Assembly: GCF_008632335.1 (NCBI RefSeq)
Contig: NZ_VWXX01000033.1
Coordinates: 1 to 46,911, forward strand
Length of the DNA stretch: 46,911 nucleotides
Reading direction: 5' to 3'
DNA from: Thiohalocapsa marina
GTDB taxonomy: Bacteria > Pseudomonadota > Gammaproteobacteria > Chromatiales > Chromatiaceae
Shown in pieces: positions 9,433 through 19,178 of this stretch. Below the pieces are notes generated by a model, which saw nothing but the letters and a program-made list of their open reading frames with translations, did not search any database and was not told the origin of the DNA. The first letter of the stretch is position 1, and each line of letters begins with the position of its first letter. The position numbers and the translations under genes are program-made.

Positions 9433-10149
9433 ATGCCGAACGCCGGAAAAGACCTTCAATCTCCCGCCAGTGCCGCCGAGGTGGATGCCTTCCTGCGCCA
9501 GGTCGCGCAGACGCCCGCGCGTCCGTCGGGCGGCACGCGCGGGCGGCTGATCTTCGCCATGGACGCCACTGCCAGCCGTGAGCCGACCTGGGACCAGGCT
9601 GCCCACATCCAGGCCTCGATGTTCGCCGAGACCCGGGATCTCGGTGGCCTGGAGGTGCAGCTGTGCCACTACGGGGGTTTTCACCTGTTCGAGGCCTCGC
9701 CCTGGTGCGTCAGCGCCGATGAACTGTTGCCGCGCATGACTCGGGTGCGCTGCGCCGCCGGCCTGACCCAGATCGGCCGGCTGCTGGCGCATGCGGCGGA
9801 CGAGGCCGCACGCAAGCCGGTGGATGCGCTGGTGTTCGTCGGCGACTGTGTCGAGGAGTCCCTGGACGGTCTGGCCGACCGGGCGGGCAAGCTGGGCCTG
9901 CTCGGTGTGCCGGTGTTCGTGTTTCAGGAGGGACGCGACCCCACCGCCGAGCGGGCCCTGCGGGAGATTGCGCGGCTCTCCGGCGGGGCCTGGTGTCCGT
10001 TCGATGCCGGCAGCCCGCAGGTGCTGAAGGACCTGCTGGGTGCCGTTGCCGTGTTCGCTGCCGGCGGCCGCAAGGCGCTGGCGGATTTCAGTCGCCGTCG
10101 CGGTGGCGCCGTGCTGCAACTGACCCGACAGTTGGGGCAGGGGCGATGA
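9433..10149 (+). CDS. VWA-domain protein
   Basis: 238 residues. The protein is mostly one von Willebrand A type fold, with a metal-ion-dependent adhesion motif DATAS at residues 44-48 (the DxTxS variant of DxSxS) after the hydrophobic strand RLIFAM, and later strands VDALVFVGD and [10 protein letters not shown]. No signal peptide or membrane segment is visible, so it is probably cytoplasmic. VWA proteins usually bind partner proteins through a metal ion. The neighbours are the hydrolase-OsmC gene (42 bases upstream) and a membrane J-domain gene (28 bases downstream), which suggests a common operon. VWA/J-protein pairs of this kind occur in other Proteobacteria but have no assigned function that I know of. 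The start could also be GTG 9412. Confidence 0.82.
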   Translation: MPNAGKDLQSPASAAEVDAFLRQVAQTPARPSGGTRGRLIFAMDATASREPTWDQAAHIQASMFAETRDLGGLEVQLCHYGGFHLFEASPWCVSADELLPRMTRVRCAAGLTQIGRLLAHAADEAARKPVDALVFVGDCVEESLDGLADRAGKLGLLGVPVFVFQEGRDPTAERALREIARLSGGAWCPFDAGSPQVLKDLLGAVAVFAAGGRKALADFSRRRGGAVLQLTRQLGQGR

Positions 10150-10177
10150 GCCGGCGGTCGTCTTGCCGGGAGTTGCC

Positions 10178-10966
10178 ATGGGTCGGCTGATCATCCTGCT
10201 GGCGGTCATCGTCGGGCTGCTCTGGTTCCTGCACTGGTTCCGCCGCACGCCGCCGCACCAGGTGGCGGCGGTGTTGCGCAAGGTGCTGCTGTGGGGCGGC
10301 ATCGGCCTGGTGATGCTGGCGGCGCTGAGTGGCCGCCTGAACCCGATCTTCGCCGCCCTGGCCGCCGCTGTGCCGGTGCTGATGCGGCTGCTGCACCTGA
10401 TGCGCATGCTGCCGATGCTGCAGCAGGTGTTGCGGGCGCTGGGGCTTGGCGGCCTGGTGCCGCCGCCGGGGACCACTGGGGGACCCGGCGGGACCGCGGG
10501 TGCTGGCCGGGGCTCGTCCATCCGCACCCGTTATCTGGACATGACGCTGGAGCACGACAGCGGACGCATGGACGGCAGGGTGCGCGAGGGGCCATTCGCC
10601 GGGCGTGCCCTGTCCGAACTGGAGCTGCCGCAGCTGCTACGGATGCTGGAGCTGTACCAGGAGTCGGATCCCCGCTCGGCGTCGGTGCTGGTGGCGTACC
10701 TGGATCGCGAGCATGGCGATGCCTGGCGGGATGCCGCCGGCGCCGGCGTCGGCGACGATGCCCACGCCGGCGCCGCCGCGCAGGCCGGTCATGCCATGGG
10801 TCGGGACGAGGCCCTGGCCATCCTCGGGCTCGGCCCGGATGCCGATGCCGAGGCCATCCGCGCCGCGCACCGGCGGCTGATGCAGAAGTTCCATCCGGAC
10901 CGCGGCGGCTCCGATTACCTGGCCGCCCGGATCAACGCCGCCAAGGCCCTGCTGCTGGGAGACTGA
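10178..10966 (+). CDS. Membrane-anchored J-domain protein
   Basis: 262 residues. Two hydrophobic segments lie near the N terminus (about 3-18 and 38-68). A Gly/Pro-rich linker (about 90-112) and an alpha-helical region with [15 protein letters not shown] follow, and the short C-terminal J domain holds HPD at 239-241 in [11 protein letters not shown] domain at the extreme C terminus behind a membrane anchor is the layout of DjlC/Pam18-like proteins, which recruit DnaK to a membrane site. [19 protein letters not shown] is a conserved helix of this bacterial family. An Ala/Gly/Asp-rich stretch (about 188-205) precedes the J domain. The gene is the last of the hydrolase-OsmC / VWA / J-protein set. 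The client protein is unknown. Confidence 0.86.
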   Translation: MGRLIILLAVIVGLLWFLHWFRRTPPHQVAAVLRKVLLWGGIGLVMLAALSGRLNPIFAALAAAVPVLMRLLHLMRMLPMLQQVLRALGLGGLVPPPGTTGGPGGTAGAGRGSSIRTRYLDMTLEHDSGRMDGRVREGPFAGRALSELELPQLLRMLELYQESDPRSASVLVAYLDREHGDAWRDAAGAGVGDDAHAGAAAQAGHAMGRDEALAILGLGPDADAEAIRAAHRRLMQKFHPDRGGSDYLAARINAAKALLLGD

Positions 10967-10997
10967 GCCCGGATCCCCCATCTCCATCCCGCCAATC

Positions 10998-11037
10998 CTC
11001 GCATACCCTCGCATCCCCTCGCATCCCCTCGCATCCT
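10998..11037 (+). repeat. Tandem 10-bp repeat, four units
   Basis: Four head-to-tail copies of CTCGCATCCC: the first has A for C at position 8 and the last ends in T. They lie 31 bases after the J-domain gene. The copy number is likely to vary among strains. Confidence 0.85.
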
Positions 11038-11038
11038 C

Positions 11039-11070
11039 GGCGGCTACCGCTCCGCCAGCCCCCCTTTTTT
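11039..11070 (+). terminator. Possible intrinsic terminator of the J-domain operon
   Basis: GGCGG (11039-11043) pairs with CCGCC (11052-11056), followed by GCCCCCC and a run of six T at 11065-11070. The stem is short and the T-run sits eight bases beyond it, so this is a weak call. It would insulate the photosynthesis operon from the genes upstream. Confidence 0.35.
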
Positions 11071-11114
11071 GCCATTCAATTGATCTGCTCCCCCCTGCGG
11101 GCGCGTCTGTGGCG

Positions 11115-11151
11115 TTGACGGTCATGGGGCGGGTGTCTATCTTTGCTGACA
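11115..11151 (+). promoter_or_regulatory. crtE promoter with PpsR/CrtJ-type operator
   Basis: A sigma-70-like promoter is visible: TTGACG at 11115-11120, 17 bases, then TATCTT at 11138-11143. The palindrome TGT-N12-ACA (11134-11151) covers the -10 box. This is the recognition pattern of PpsR/CrtJ, the aerobic repressor of bch, crt and puc genes in purple bacteria. An operator on the -10 box should block polymerase when oxygen is present. No ppsR gene lies in the window. Confidence 0.7.
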
Positions 11152-11222
11152 CCTGCGAATGACAAAAAATGCTTACAGTTCGGGTCGGCCCTCGATCCGT
11201 CTGCCAGGAGAGATGCCCGACG

Positions 11223-12092
11223 ATGGATGCCGTGCAACGCATTGAGCAAGCCCTTGAGGCGGCCCTTGCCCGAGGGCTGGGGGCCGAGGCGCCGCCGCTG
11301 CTGGCGCAGGCCGCGCGGCATGCGGTGATGGCGCCGGCCTCCCGCGCCCGTCCGCGCCTGCTGCTGGCCGTCGCCCACGCCTGTGGTGATGACGTGCCGG
11401 CGCTGAGCGATGCGGCGGCGGCCTCGCTGGAACTGCTGCACTGCGCCTCGCTGGTGCATGACGACCTGCCCTGCTTCGATGATGCCGACCTGCGTCGCGG
11501 CCAGCCGACGGTGCATCGGGCCTTCGGCGAACGGCTCGCGGTGCTGGCCGGCGACGGACTGATCGTGCTGGCGTTCGAGAATCTGGCCTGGCATGCGCCC
11601 CGGCACCCGGCCCGCCTGGTGTCCCTGACCGGCATCATCGGCCGCGCGGTGGGGCTGGCCACCGGCATCGTCGCCGGTCAGGCCTGGGAGTGCGAACCGC
11701 AGGTGGACCTGACGGCCTACCATCGCCAGAAGACCGCAGCGCTGTTCTCCGCCGCGACCGAGGCCGGCGCGGCCGCCGCCGGCATGGATCCGGACCCCTG
11801 GGGGCGGCTGGGGGAGAATCTCGGTCTCGCCTACCAGGTGGCCGACGACCTGCGCGACGTCGCGTCCAGTGCCGAGGAGCTGGGCAAGCCGGTGGGGCAG
11901 GACGCCGCCCACGGCCGACCCAGTGCCGTGGCCGAACTCGGCGTGGAGGGCGCCATGGAGCGCCTGCTGGAACTGATGCGCGGTGCCGTCGATTCGATCC
12001 CGGACTGCCCCGGGGCCGATCAGCTCCGCGCCATGGTGCGCGCGGAGATGCAGCGGCTGTTGCCCCGGCAACTGGGTGAGCGGCTGGGTTGA
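11223..12092 (+). CDS. crtE: Geranylgeranyl diphosphate synthase
   Basis: 289-residue trans-prenyltransferase that extends allylic diphosphates with isopentenyl diphosphate to GGPP, the precursor of both carotenoids and the bacteriochlorophyll side chain. The first aspartate-rich motif with its flanking arginines is HDDLPCFDDADLRRG (DD at 80-81, DD at 86-87), and the second is DDLRD at 208-212. ATG 11223 follows AGGAGAG at a good distance. An upstream in-frame ATG at 11169 would add 18 residues that do not look like the family. It is the first gene of the crtEF-bchCXYZ-puf superoperon, directly downstream of a promoter with a PpsR-type operator. crtF follows 43 bases later. Confidence 0.95.
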   Translation: MDAVQRIEQALEAALARGLGAEAPPLLAQAARHAVMAPASRARPRLLLAVAHACGDDVPALSDAAAASLELLHCASLVHDDLPCFDDADLRRGQPTVHRAFGERLAVLAGDGLIVLAFENLAWHAPRHPARLVSLTGIIGRAVGLATGIVAGQAWECEPQVDLTAYHRQKTAALFSAATEAGAAAAGMDPDPWGRLGENLGLAYQVADDLRDVASSAEELGKPVGQDAAHGRPSAVAELGVEGAMERLLELMRGAVDSIPDCPGADQLRAMVRAEMQRLLPRQLGERLG

Positions 12093-12135
12093 TCGCTCCA
12101 TCACATTGAACCATCCATGAAACCAAGGGGTAGAG

Positions 12136-13269
12136 GTGCAGGTGTCACTCATCGACCGCTGGCGCGCCTGGCGTGACCGCAAACTGGCCAGTCCGGCATT
12201 TCAGCGCTGGGCGGCAGATTTCCCGCTGACCCGGTTCGAGGCCGCGCGCCGCGCGCGGGGCCTGTTCGACATCACCGCCGGATTCGTCTATTCGCAGATC
12301 CTCTATGCCCTGGTCGAGCTCGACCTGTTCGACCGGCTCGCCGACAGGCCGCTGACCGCCGCCGAGCTGGCGCCGCACATGGGCATGTCCGTCACCGCCG
12401 CCGACCGGCTGCTGCGCGCGGCGGTGGCCATCGATCTGCTGGAGCGTCGCGGGACGGACGCCGCCGGCGCGGCGCGCTACGGCCTCGGCAAGCTCGGCAT
12501 CGCCATGCCGGGCAATCCGGGCATCGCCGCCATGGTGCGGCATCACCGCATGCTCTATCACGATCTGGACGACCCGCTGGCACTGTTCCGCGGCGAGCTC
12601 ACCGAGACCGAGCTGGGCCGCTACTGGTCCTACGCCGGCTCGGCGGATCCGGCGGCGGATGGCGAGGAGCGGGTGGCTGAGTACAGCACCCTGATGTCCG
12701 CCTCCAGCGGCTTTGTGGCGGAAGACACCCTCGACGCCTATTCCCTGGGCGAGCACCGTTGCCTGATGGACGTCGGTGGCGGCGAGGGCCGTTTCCTGCT
12801 GCAGGCCGCCCGGCGCTGGCCGGATCTGCAACTGATGCTGTTCGATCTGCCGGCGGTGGTGGAGCGTGCGCGCGAGACCTTCGATGCGGCGGGTGTGGGC
12901 GACCGGGTACAGGTGGTCGGCGGCAACGTCAAGTCCGATCCGCTGCCCAAGGGTGCCGACATCATCTCCCTGGTGCGCGTCATCCTGGACCACAACGACG
13001 ACGGTGCCATGACCATCCTGCGCGCGGTGCGCGCGGCGCTGCCCGTGGGCGGCACGCTCATGATCACCGAGCCGATGTCGGAGGTGCCGGGGGTGGAACC
13101 CGTCGGCGATGCCTACTTCGGCCTCTACCTGCTGGCCATGGGCAGCGGCCGCACGCGACCGCTGCGCGAGCATCGGGCCATGCTGCGCGAGGCCGGCTTC
13201 GATCAGATCAGGCTGGTGCGCACGCGCCGCCCGCTGCAGACCCGTCTGCTGATCGCCAAGGTCGCGTGA
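12136..13269 (+). CDS. crtF: Hydroxyneurosporene / demethylspheroidene O-methyltransferase
   Basis: 377 residues. SAM-dependent methyltransferase that methylates the C1 hydroxyl of acyclic carotenoids, giving the methoxy end groups of spirilloxanthin or spheroidene type pigments. An N-terminal dimerisation and winged-helix part is followed by the SAM-binding loop DVGGGEG at 212-218, an acidic strand end LMLFDLP, and the motif VRVILDHNDD typical of plant-like O-methyltransferases. The start is GTG 12136, preceded by AAGGGG. The gene lies directly after crtE as in other purple bacteria. The end group made depends on crtC and crtD, which are not in this window. Confidence 0.92.
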   Translation: MQVSLIDRWRAWRDRKLASPAFQRWAADFPLTRFEAARRARGLFDITAGFVYSQILYALVELDLFDRLADRPLTAAELAPHMGMSVTAADRLLRAAVAIDLLERRGTDAAGAARYGLGKLGIAMPGNPGIAAMVRHHRMLYHDLDDPLALFRGELTETELGRYWSYAGSADPAADGEERVAEYSTLMSASSGFVAEDTLDAYSLGEHRCLMDVGGGEGRFLLQAARRWPDLQLMLFDLPAVVERARETFDAAGVGDRVQVVGGNVKSDPLPKGADIISLVRVILDHNDDGAMTILRAVRAALPVGGTLMITEPMSEVPGVEPVGDAYFGLYLLAMGSGRTRPLREHRAMLREAGFDQIRLVRTRRPLQTRLLIAKVA

Positions 13270-13305
13270 GCGGGGCGATGTGCCAAGCCGCATTGACACC
13301 TGAAC

Positions 13306-13345
13306 TGTAAATTTTTATTGACATTCCAACTGGTCAAGCTAGACT
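13306..13345 (+). promoter_or_regulatory. bchC promoter with PpsR/CrtJ-type operator
   Basis: The palindrome TGT-N12-ACA spans 13306-13323, and its right half is the -35 box TTGACA (13318-13323). After 16 bases comes TAGACT (13340-13345) as the -10. A second inverted repeat, TTGAC-N10-GTCAA (13318-13337), overlaps the same -35. The surrounding stretch is unusually AT-rich for this window. The site gives the bch-puf part of the superoperon its own oxygen-controlled promoter, as in Rhodobacter bchC. Confidence 0.75.
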
Positions 13346-13400
13346 GACACTACGTCAGCATCGTCCGCCGACCGCGCAACTATTACCGCCACAAACCACC

Positions 13401-14378
13401 GTGACCGCTTCCATCGACATGACCGCCCAAGCCGTGGTGCTGCAGGCACCGCGCCAGTTGGCGCTGAGGCAGTTGCCGCTGACCCCGCCGGGGCCGGGTG
13501 ACTGTGTCGTCGATGTGCTCTATAGCGGCATCAGTACCGGCACCGAGCGCCTGCTCTGGACCGGCACCATGCCGCCCTTCCCGGGCATGGGCTATCCGCT
13601 GGTGCCGGGGTATGAGTCCGTGGGTCGGGTAGTACAGGCCGCCGCAGAGGGCGACCGCGCCGAGGGCGAGCTGGTGTTTGTGCCGGGCGCCCGCTGCTAT
13701 GGCGAGGTCAACGGCCTGTTCGGGGGCGCGGCATCACGCGTGGTGGTGGCCGCCGATCGGCTGCTGCCGATCCCGGACGCGCTGGGCGAGCAAGGCGTGC
13801 TGATGGCCCTGGCGGCAACCGCCTACCATGCGGCCTGCGGCGAGAACGCCGACGGTTCGTCCAAGGTTGCGCCGGATCTGGTCATCGGTCATGGCGTGCT
13901 TGGCCGGTTGCTGGCGCGCATCGCGGTGGCCGTGGACGCCCCTGCGCCGGTGGTATGGGAGACCAACCCCCGGCGGTGTGAGGGCGCGGCGGGCTACACC
14001 GTGCTGGATCCGGCCGCCGACGAGCGCCGCGACTATCGCGCCATCTACGACGTCAGCGGCGACGGCAGCCTGCTGGATTCCCTCATCGGGCGGCTGGCAC
14101 CGGGTGGCGAGATCGTCCTCGCTGGCTTCTACGAGGCGCCGTTGTCGTTCAATTTTCCGCCGGCCTTCATGCGCGAGCTGCGGCTGCGGGTGGCGGCAGA
14201 ATTTCGTGAGCCGGACCTGGTGGCGGTGCGGGGTCTGGTGGAGTCCGGGCGGTTGTCCCTGGACGGCCTGATCACGCATCGCAGTGCCGTGGCCGATGCG
14301 GCCGAGGCCTACGAGACGGCCTTCAATGATCCGGCCTGTCTGAAAATGATTCTCGACTGGAGCGGTTTGCATGGGTAA
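13401..14378 (+). CDS. bchC: 3-hydroxyethyl bacteriochlorophyllide a dehydrogenase (BchC)
   Basis: 325 residues, MDR (zinc-type alcohol dehydrogenase like) fold. BchC oxidises the C3 1-hydroxyethyl group of the bacteriochlorin to the acetyl group of bacteriochlorophyll a. Family segments seen: [32 protein letters not shown], a short nucleotide-binding region with [12 protein letters not shown] (about 160-171), and a C-terminal LSLDGLITH. It lacks the GHE zinc motif of true alcohol dehydrogenases, as usual in BchC. GTG 13401 and ATG 13419 are both possible starts. Its last eight bases overlap bchX, which points to translational coupling. It lies directly behind the PpsR-controlled promoter. 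Confidence 0.93.
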   Translation: MTASIDMTAQAVVLQAPRQLALRQLPLTPPGPGDCVVDVLYSGISTGTERLLWTGTMPPFPGMGYPLVPGYESVGRVVQAAAEGDRAEGELVFVPGARCYGEVNGLFGGAASRVVVAADRLLPIPDALGEQGVLMALAATAYHAACGENADGSSKVAPDLVIGHGVLGRLLARIAVAVDAPAPVVWETNPRRCEGAAGYTVLDPAADERRDYRAIYDVSGDGSLLDSLIGRLAPGGEIVLAGFYEAPLSFNFPPAFMRELRLRVAAEFREPDLVAVRGLVESGRLSLDGLITHRSAVADAAEAYETAFNDPACLKMILDWSGLHG

Positions 14379-15348
14379 TTCAGCGGCCACGGGCGCCACT
14401 GCGGTCAATCTGGAACTGCCGGTGCAGTCCGGGGCCGGCAACAAGCAGACCCAGATCATCGCCATCTACGGCAAGGGCGGCATCGGCAAGAGCTTCACCC
14501 TTGCCAACCTGTCCTACATGATGGCGCAACAGGGCAAGAAGGTGCTGCTGATCGGCTGTGACCCGAAGAGCGACACCACCACGCTGCTGTTTGGCGGCAG
14601 GGCCTGTCCCACCATCATCGAGACCTCGGCCCGCAAGAAGGCGGCCGGCGACAGCGTCAGTATCGGTGACGTCTGCTTCAAGCGCGACGGTGTGTTCGCG
14701 ATGGAACTCGGTGGGCCGGAGGTCGGCCGGGGCTGTGGTGGCCGCGGCATCATCCACGGCTTCGAGATTCTGGAAGGGCTCGGTTTCCACGACTGGGACT
14801 TCGACTTCGTGTTGCTGGACTTCCTCGGTGATGTGGTGTGCGGTGGCTTCGGCCTGCCCATCGCGCGGGACATGTGCCAGAAGGTCATCGTGGTTGGCTC
14901 CAACGACCTGCAGTCACTCTACGTCGCCAACAACGTCTGTTCGGCGGTGGAGTATTTTCACGGCCTCGGCGGCAACGTCGGCGTGGCGGGCATCGTCATC
15001 AACAAGGACGACGGCACCGGCGAGGCCCAGGCTTGGGCGGAGAAGGCCGGTGTGCCGGTGCTCGCATCGATCCCGGCGGATGAAGACATCCGGCGCAAGA
15101 GCGCGGCCTATCAGATCATCGGCATGCCCGGCGGCCAGTGGGCGTCGCTGTTCGAGCAGCTGGGCGCGAATGTCGCCGAGGCGCCGCCAAAGCGGCCGCA
15201 GCCGCTGTCGCCGGACGACCTGCTGGGGCTGTTCTCCGGCGATGCGGTGGGGCGCGATGTGGTGCTGGAGCCGGCCACGGTGGAAGACATGTGCGGCGCG
15301 GCCAGTATCCAGAAGCCCTCGCTTGAAGTCGTCTACGACGACGTCTGA
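14371..15348 (+). CDS. bchX: Chlorophyllide a reductase iron protein subunit X
   Basis: 325-residue NifH-like ATPase. The homodimer holds one 4Fe-4S cluster and passes electrons with ATP hydrolysis to BchYZ, which reduces the C7-C8 double bond of chlorophyllide a to the bacteriochlorin. The P-loop GKGGIGKS is at residues 34-41. The cluster ligands are Cys122 (VGRGCGGRG) and Cys157 (GDVVCGGF). [12 protein letters not shown] is the switch I region. The N-terminal tail of about 27 residues before the first strand is of normal BchX length. The start overlaps the end of bchC by eight bases. bchY follows 50 bases downstream. Confidence 0.97.
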   Translation: MGNSAATGATAVNLELPVQSGAGNKQTQIIAIYGKGGIGKSFTLANLSYMMAQQGKKVLLIGCDPKSDTTTLLFGGRACPTIIETSARKKAAGDSVSIGDVCFKRDGVFAMELGGPEVGRGCGGRGIIHGFEILEGLGFHDWDFDFVLLDFLGDVVCGGFGLPIARDMCQKVIVVGSNDLQSLYVANNVCSAVEYFHGLGGNVGVAGIVINKDDGTGEAQAWAEKAGVPVLASIPADEDIRRKSAAYQIIGMPGGQWASLFEQLGANVAEAPPKRPQPLSPDDLLGLFSGDAVGRDVVLEPATVEDMCGAASIQKPSLEVVYDDV

Positions 15349-15398
15349 CGCACGCCAGACAAGCGACCCGACGAGCCACCAGAGACGAGCCACCAGAC

Positions 15399-17006
15399 AT
15401 GCAGGCCAAGGTCCTCCAGCAGACAGCTTCCGCGACAGACGCCGCCGGCGCAGTCGCGCCGAACGCCAGGCGTACGGAGACCGTCTATGACGAGGCCCAT
15501 GCCGCGCCCCTGGATTCCGATGCGGCCGCCGCTGCCATGACCCAGCAACCAGACAATGCATCCGCTTCGGCCGGCGCCGTCACGGATCAAGGGACCGGCT
15601 GCCACGCCGGTGCCGACGAGTTACGTCGAGCCGCAGAGAGCGCGGGTCAGAGCGCGTTGTTGGAGCGCCTGGCAGCCGACTACCCGACCGGCCCACATGA
15701 TCAGCCCCAGAGCATGTGTCCGGCATTCGGTTCTCTCCGTGTCGGGTTGCGGATGCGCCGCACCGCCACCGTCCTCTGCGGCTCGGCGTGCTGTGTCTAC
15801 GGGCTGACCTTCACCTCGCACTTCTACGGTGCGCGGCGCAGCGTCGGCTACGTACCATTCGATTCCGAGACCCTGGTCACCGGAAAGCTGTTCGAGGACC
15901 TGCGCGAGGCCGTGCGCAAGCTGGCCGACCCCGACGCCTGCGACGCGGTGGTGGTGATCAACCTGTGCGTGCCCACCGCCTCCGGTGTGCCGCTGCGGCT
16001 GCTGCCGCGGGATCTCAATGGCGTGCGCATCATCGGCATCGACGTGCCGGGCTTCGGCGTGCCGACGCATGCGGAGGCCAAGGACGTCCTCGCGGGTGCC
16101 ATGCTCCACTATGCCCGCAACGAGGCCGAGGTCGGTCCTGTGCAGGCGCCCCGCGGCGGTCGCAGCGAGCGCCCCACCGTGACCCTGTTGGGGGAGATGT
16201 TCCCGGCGGATCCGGTCGGCATCGGCATGCTGCTGGAGCCGCTGGGTCTGGCCGCTGGTCCGGTGGTGCCCACGCGGGAGTGGCGCGAGCTCTACGCCGC
16301 GCTGGACTGCGCCGCCGTCGCCGCGGTGCATCCCTATTACACCGCCTCCATCCGCGAGTTCGAGACCGCCGGACGCGCCGTCGTCGGCTCCGCGCCGGTG
16401 GGCCTGGACGGCACCGCGGCCTGGCTCGATGCCATCGGTGATGCCTGCAATGTCGCCGGCGACAAGGTCGCTGCGGCCAAGAACGCCTTCCTGCCGGCCA
16501 TACGCGGGGCGCTGGCCAAGGCGCCAGTGCAGGGCACCATCACGGTGTCCGGCTATGAGGGCTCCGAACTCCTGGTGGCGCGACTGCTGATCGAGAGTGG
16601 TGCGAACGTGCCCTACGTCGGCACGGCCACGCCCAAGACCCGCTGGGCCGAGCCCGATCTGGACTGGCTGGAGTCCCGCGGCACCGTGGTCCGCTTCCGC
16701 GCCTCGCTGGAGCAGGACAAGGCGGCGGTGGACGCGGTGCGCCCGGACCTGGCCATCGGCACCACGCCGGTGGTGCAGCATGCCAAGCAGCAGTCGATCC
16801 CGGCGCTGTACTTCACCAACCTGATCTCGGCGCGGCCGCTGATGGGACCCGCCGGTGCCGGTTCGCTGGCCCAGGTGGTCAACGCGGCATTGGCGGGCAA
16901 GGCCCGTTTCGATCGCATGAACGCCTTCTTCGCCGGTGTCGGCGATGGCGACACGGCCGGCATCTGGGACCGCATGCCGCAGCCTCGGCAGGGAGGGGCC
17001 GGCTGA
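15399..17006 (+). CDS. bchY: Chlorophyllide a reductase subunit Y
   Basis: 535 residues, NifD-like subunit of the catalytic BchYZ component. Conserved cysteines that hold the NB-type 4Fe-4S cluster lie in [10 protein letters not shown] and [26 protein letters not shown] and [23 protein letters not shown] are BchY signatures. The conserved part begins near [17 protein letters not shown] (about residue 67). The first 65 residues are a poorly conserved, Ala/Thr-rich extension that makes the protein longer than many homologues. An internal start is possible (for example ATG 15538), though the ATG at 15399 opens the frame after a suitable gap from bchX. The stop overlaps the bchZ start by one base (TGATG). 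Confidence 0.96.
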   Translation: MQAKVLQQTASATDAAGAVAPNARRTETVYDEAHAAPLDSDAAAAAMTQQPDNASASAGAVTDQGTGCHAGADELRRAAESAGQSALLERLAADYPTGPHDQPQSMCPAFGSLRVGLRMRRTATVLCGSACCVYGLTFTSHFYGARRSVGYVPFDSETLVTGKLFEDLREAVRKLADPDACDAVVVINLCVPTASGVPLRLLPRDLNGVRIIGIDVPGFGVPTHAEAKDVLAGAMLHYARNEAEVGPVQAPRGGRSERPTVTLLGEMFPADPVGIGMLLEPLGLAAGPVVPTREWRELYAALDCAAVAAVHPYYTASIREFETAGRAVVGSAPVGLDGTAAWLDAIGDACNVAGDKVAAAKNAFLPAIRGALAKAPVQGTITVSGYEGSELLVARLLIESGANVPYVGTATPKTRWAEPDLDWLESRGTVVRFRASLEQDKAAVDAVRPDLAIGTTPVVQHAKQQSIPALYFTNLISARPLMGPAGAGSLAQVVNAALAGKARFDRMNAFFAGVGDGDTAGIWDRMPQPRQGGAG

Positions 17007-18475
17007 TGCTGATCCAGGATCTCGATCGCGCCGGTGGCTACTGGGGCTCGGTCTACGTGTTCACCGCGGTCAAGGGGATGCAGGTCATCATCGACGGCCC
17101 GGTGGGCTGCGAGAACCTGCCTGTCACCGCCGTGCTGCACTACACCGACGCCTTGCCGCCGCACGAACTGCCGGTGGTGGTCACCGGCCTCGGCGAGGAA
17201 GAGCTGGGCCAGGAAGGCACCGAGCAGGCCATGCGCCGGGCCTTCTCGACCCTGGATCCCACCAGGCCCGCCGTGGTCGTGACCGGCTCCATTGCCGAGA
17301 TGATCGGCGGCGGCGTGACCCCGTCCGGCACCACCATCCAGCGCTTCCTGCCGCGGACCATCGATGAGGACCAGTGGCAGAGCGCCGATCGCGCCATGGT
17401 CTGGCTGTGGACGCAGTACGGCCTCAAGGCCGGACGCATGCCGAAGCCCAAGGCGCGCAAGGCTGGCGACAAGCCCCGGGTCAACATCGTCGGCCCGATC
17501 TACGGCATGTTCAACACCTGGTCCGACCTGGCCGAGGTGCGGCGCCTGGTGGAGGGCATCGGTGCCGAGATCAACATGGTCTTTCCGCTGGGGACGCACC
17601 TGAACGACATCCCTCGTCTGGTGGATGCGGACGTCAACATCTGCATGTATCGCGAGTTCGGCCGCAAGCTGTGCGAGGCGCTGGAGAAGCCCTACCTGCA
17701 GGCGCCCATCGGCCTGCACAGCACCACCAAGTTCCTGCGGGCGCTGGGCGAGCTGCTGGGGCTGGATCCGGAGCCCTTCATCGAGCGCGAGAAGCACACC
17801 ACCATCAAGCCGGTGTGGGACCTGTGGCGGTCGGTCACCCAGGACTTCTTCGGCACCGCGAGCTTCGGCATCGCCGCCACCGAGACCTATGCCCGGGGCG
17901 TGCGCCACTTCCTGGAGCAGGAGATGGGGCTGCCCTGCACGTTCGCCTTCGCACGCCGTCCCGGGGTCAAGCCCGACAACGATGCCGTGCGTCAGGCCGT
18001 GCACGAGAAGACCCCGCTGATCCTGTTCGGCGGCTACAACGAGCGCATGTACCTGGCCGAGATCGGCGGCCGCGCGGCCTACATTCCGGCCTCGCTGCCC
18101 GGCACCATCATCCGCCGCCATACCGGCACGCCGTTCATGGGCTATTCCGGCGCGACCTACCTGATCCAGGAGGTCTGCAATGCCCTGTTCGACGCCCTGT
18201 TCAACATCCTTCCCCTCGGTACCGAGCTGGATCAGGTGGAGGCGACGCACGCGCGTCTGCACCCCGGTGCGGACCGGCAGCTGCCTTGGGATGACGAGGC
18301 CAAACGGCTGCTCGACCAGTTGCTGGAGGCCACGCCGGTACTGACCCGCATCTCCGCGGCAAAGCGTCTGCGCGATGCCGCCGAGCGCGCCGCCCGCGAA
18401 GCGGGGGAAGAGCGAGTGACCGCATCACGCGTGACCCTGGCCGGGGGCACGCTGAGCGGAGGACGCGCCGCATGA
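17006..18475 (+). CDS. bchZ: Chlorophyllide a reductase subunit Z
   Basis: 489 residues, NifK-like partner of BchY. The N terminus [17 protein letters not shown], the cluster-binding [12 protein letters not shown] and the conserved [17 protein letters not shown] identify BchZ. The C-terminal region from [13 protein letters not shown] onward resembles the light-independent protochlorophyllide reductase type tail. With BchX and BchY it forms the dark-operative enzyme that makes the bacteriochlorin ring. The start codon overlaps the bchY stop by one base. A gap of 194 bases leads to pufB. I find no pufQ in that gap and no clear promoter, so puf is probably read at least in part from upstream. 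Confidence 0.96.
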   Translation: MLIQDLDRAGGYWGSVYVFTAVKGMQVIIDGPVGCENLPVTAVLHYTDALPPHELPVVVTGLGEEELGQEGTEQAMRRAFSTLDPTRPAVVVTGSIAEMIGGGVTPSGTTIQRFLPRTIDEDQWQSADRAMVWLWTQYGLKAGRMPKPKARKAGDKPRVNIVGPIYGMFNTWSDLAEVRRLVEGIGAEINMVFPLGTHLNDIPRLVDADVNICMYREFGRKLCEALEKPYLQAPIGLHSTTKFLRALGELLGLDPEPFIEREKHTTIKPVWDLWRSVTQDFFGTASFGIAATETYARGVRHFLEQEMGLPCTFAFARRPGVKPDNDAVRQAVHEKTPLILFGGYNERMYLAEIGGRAAYIPASLPGTIIRRHTGTPFMGYSGATYLIQEVCNALFDALFNILPLGTELDQVEATHARLHPGADRQLPWDDEAKRLLDQLLEATPVLTRISAAKRLRDAAERAAREAGEERVTASRVTLAGGTLSGGRAA

Positions 18476-18669
18476 CGCCGCTTACCACGAGCGTTTGCGC
18501 GGCCCGCCTCCGTGTGACCTGGCCTCGGCGCCGCGGCTGTGATGGCCGATGCGTCGAAGCCGCATGTTCGCCAGGCCTGTCCGCCCCGTTGCGGCACTGG
18601 CCCGCATTGGCTCGGCATGGAAGTGCCGGCGGCCTGACGACCCTTTGAACCTGACTGGAGGGTTTACCC

Positions 18670-18813
18670 ATGGCAGACGACAAGACCCTGAGTGGCGTTA
18701 CCGAAGAAGAGGCTCAAGAGTTTCACGGCATCTTCGTGTCCAGCATGAGCGGCTTCATCGGCGTCGCGGTGTTCGCGCACATCCTGGCCTGGATGTGGCG
18801 CCCCTGGCTGTAA
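18670..18813 (+). CDS. pufB: Light-harvesting 1 beta subunit, copy 1
   Basis: 47-residue LH1 beta polypeptide. A soluble N-terminal helix with the conserved [10 protein letters not shown] is followed by one membrane helix. The bacteriochlorophyll-ligand histidine sits in FAHILAW, and the terminal motif is RPWL. Together with PufA it forms the ring around the reaction centre in the photosynthetic membrane. A TGGAGGG ribosome binding site precedes ATG 18670. It differs from copies 2 and 3 in the membrane part ([20 protein letters not shown] against [20 protein letters not shown]). Confidence 0.97.
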   Translation: MADDKTLSGVTEEEAQEFHGIFVSSMSGFIGVAVFAHILAWMWRPWL

Positions 18814-18919
18814 CCGGCCGCTGACCTACCTGTTGTCGATCGCTTCTTGGCAGCGTCGCGGGCTGCACGGAGCCGACGCCGACGCAACTGGCGAGACTTA
18901 CTGAACTTGGAGAGCCTGT

Positions 18920-19117
18920 ATGAACATGAACGACATGTACAAAATCTGGACGATCTTCAGCCCCCGGCTGGCCCTGGTCGGGCTGTTCGGATTCCTGATC
19001 GTCCTCGCGCTGGCGATTCACCTGATCCTGCTCAGCACCACCGATTTCAACTGGCTCGAGGATGGCATCCCGGCCGTCCAGATTACACCTGCCAAGGTCG
19101 CCCCGCAGCAGATGTGA
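18920..19117 (+). CDS. pufA: Light-harvesting 1 alpha subunit, copy 1
   Basis: 65-residue LH1 alpha polypeptide. [15 protein letters not shown] is the N-terminal surface helix, one membrane helix carries the bacteriochlorophyll-ligand histidine in [11 protein letters not shown], and the C-terminal segment is [13 protein letters not shown] with a further polar tail. It keeps the extra residue before DFNWL that is deleted in the calcium-bound, far-red LH1 of Thermochromatium tepidum, so that red-shift mechanism is not indicated by this copy. GGAGAG precedes ATG 18920. A start at ATG 18926 is also possible. It is paired with the pufB copy 106 bases upstream. Confidence 0.96.
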   Translation: MNMNDMYKIWTIFSPRLALVGLFGFLIVLALAIHLILLSTTDFNWLEDGIPAVQITPAKVAPQQM

Positions 19118-19178
19118 AGGCCTGAGCGCATGATGGCCGCCGGGCCGCTGGCGCCGGCTGCCGTCGAGCTTGCTACGA

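Noticed and set aside
18476-18669. Possible pufQ gene or puf promoter between bchZ and pufB
   Set aside because: No frame here resembles PufQ, and I could not find a convincing -35/-10 pair or a full RegA site. The gap is left without a call.
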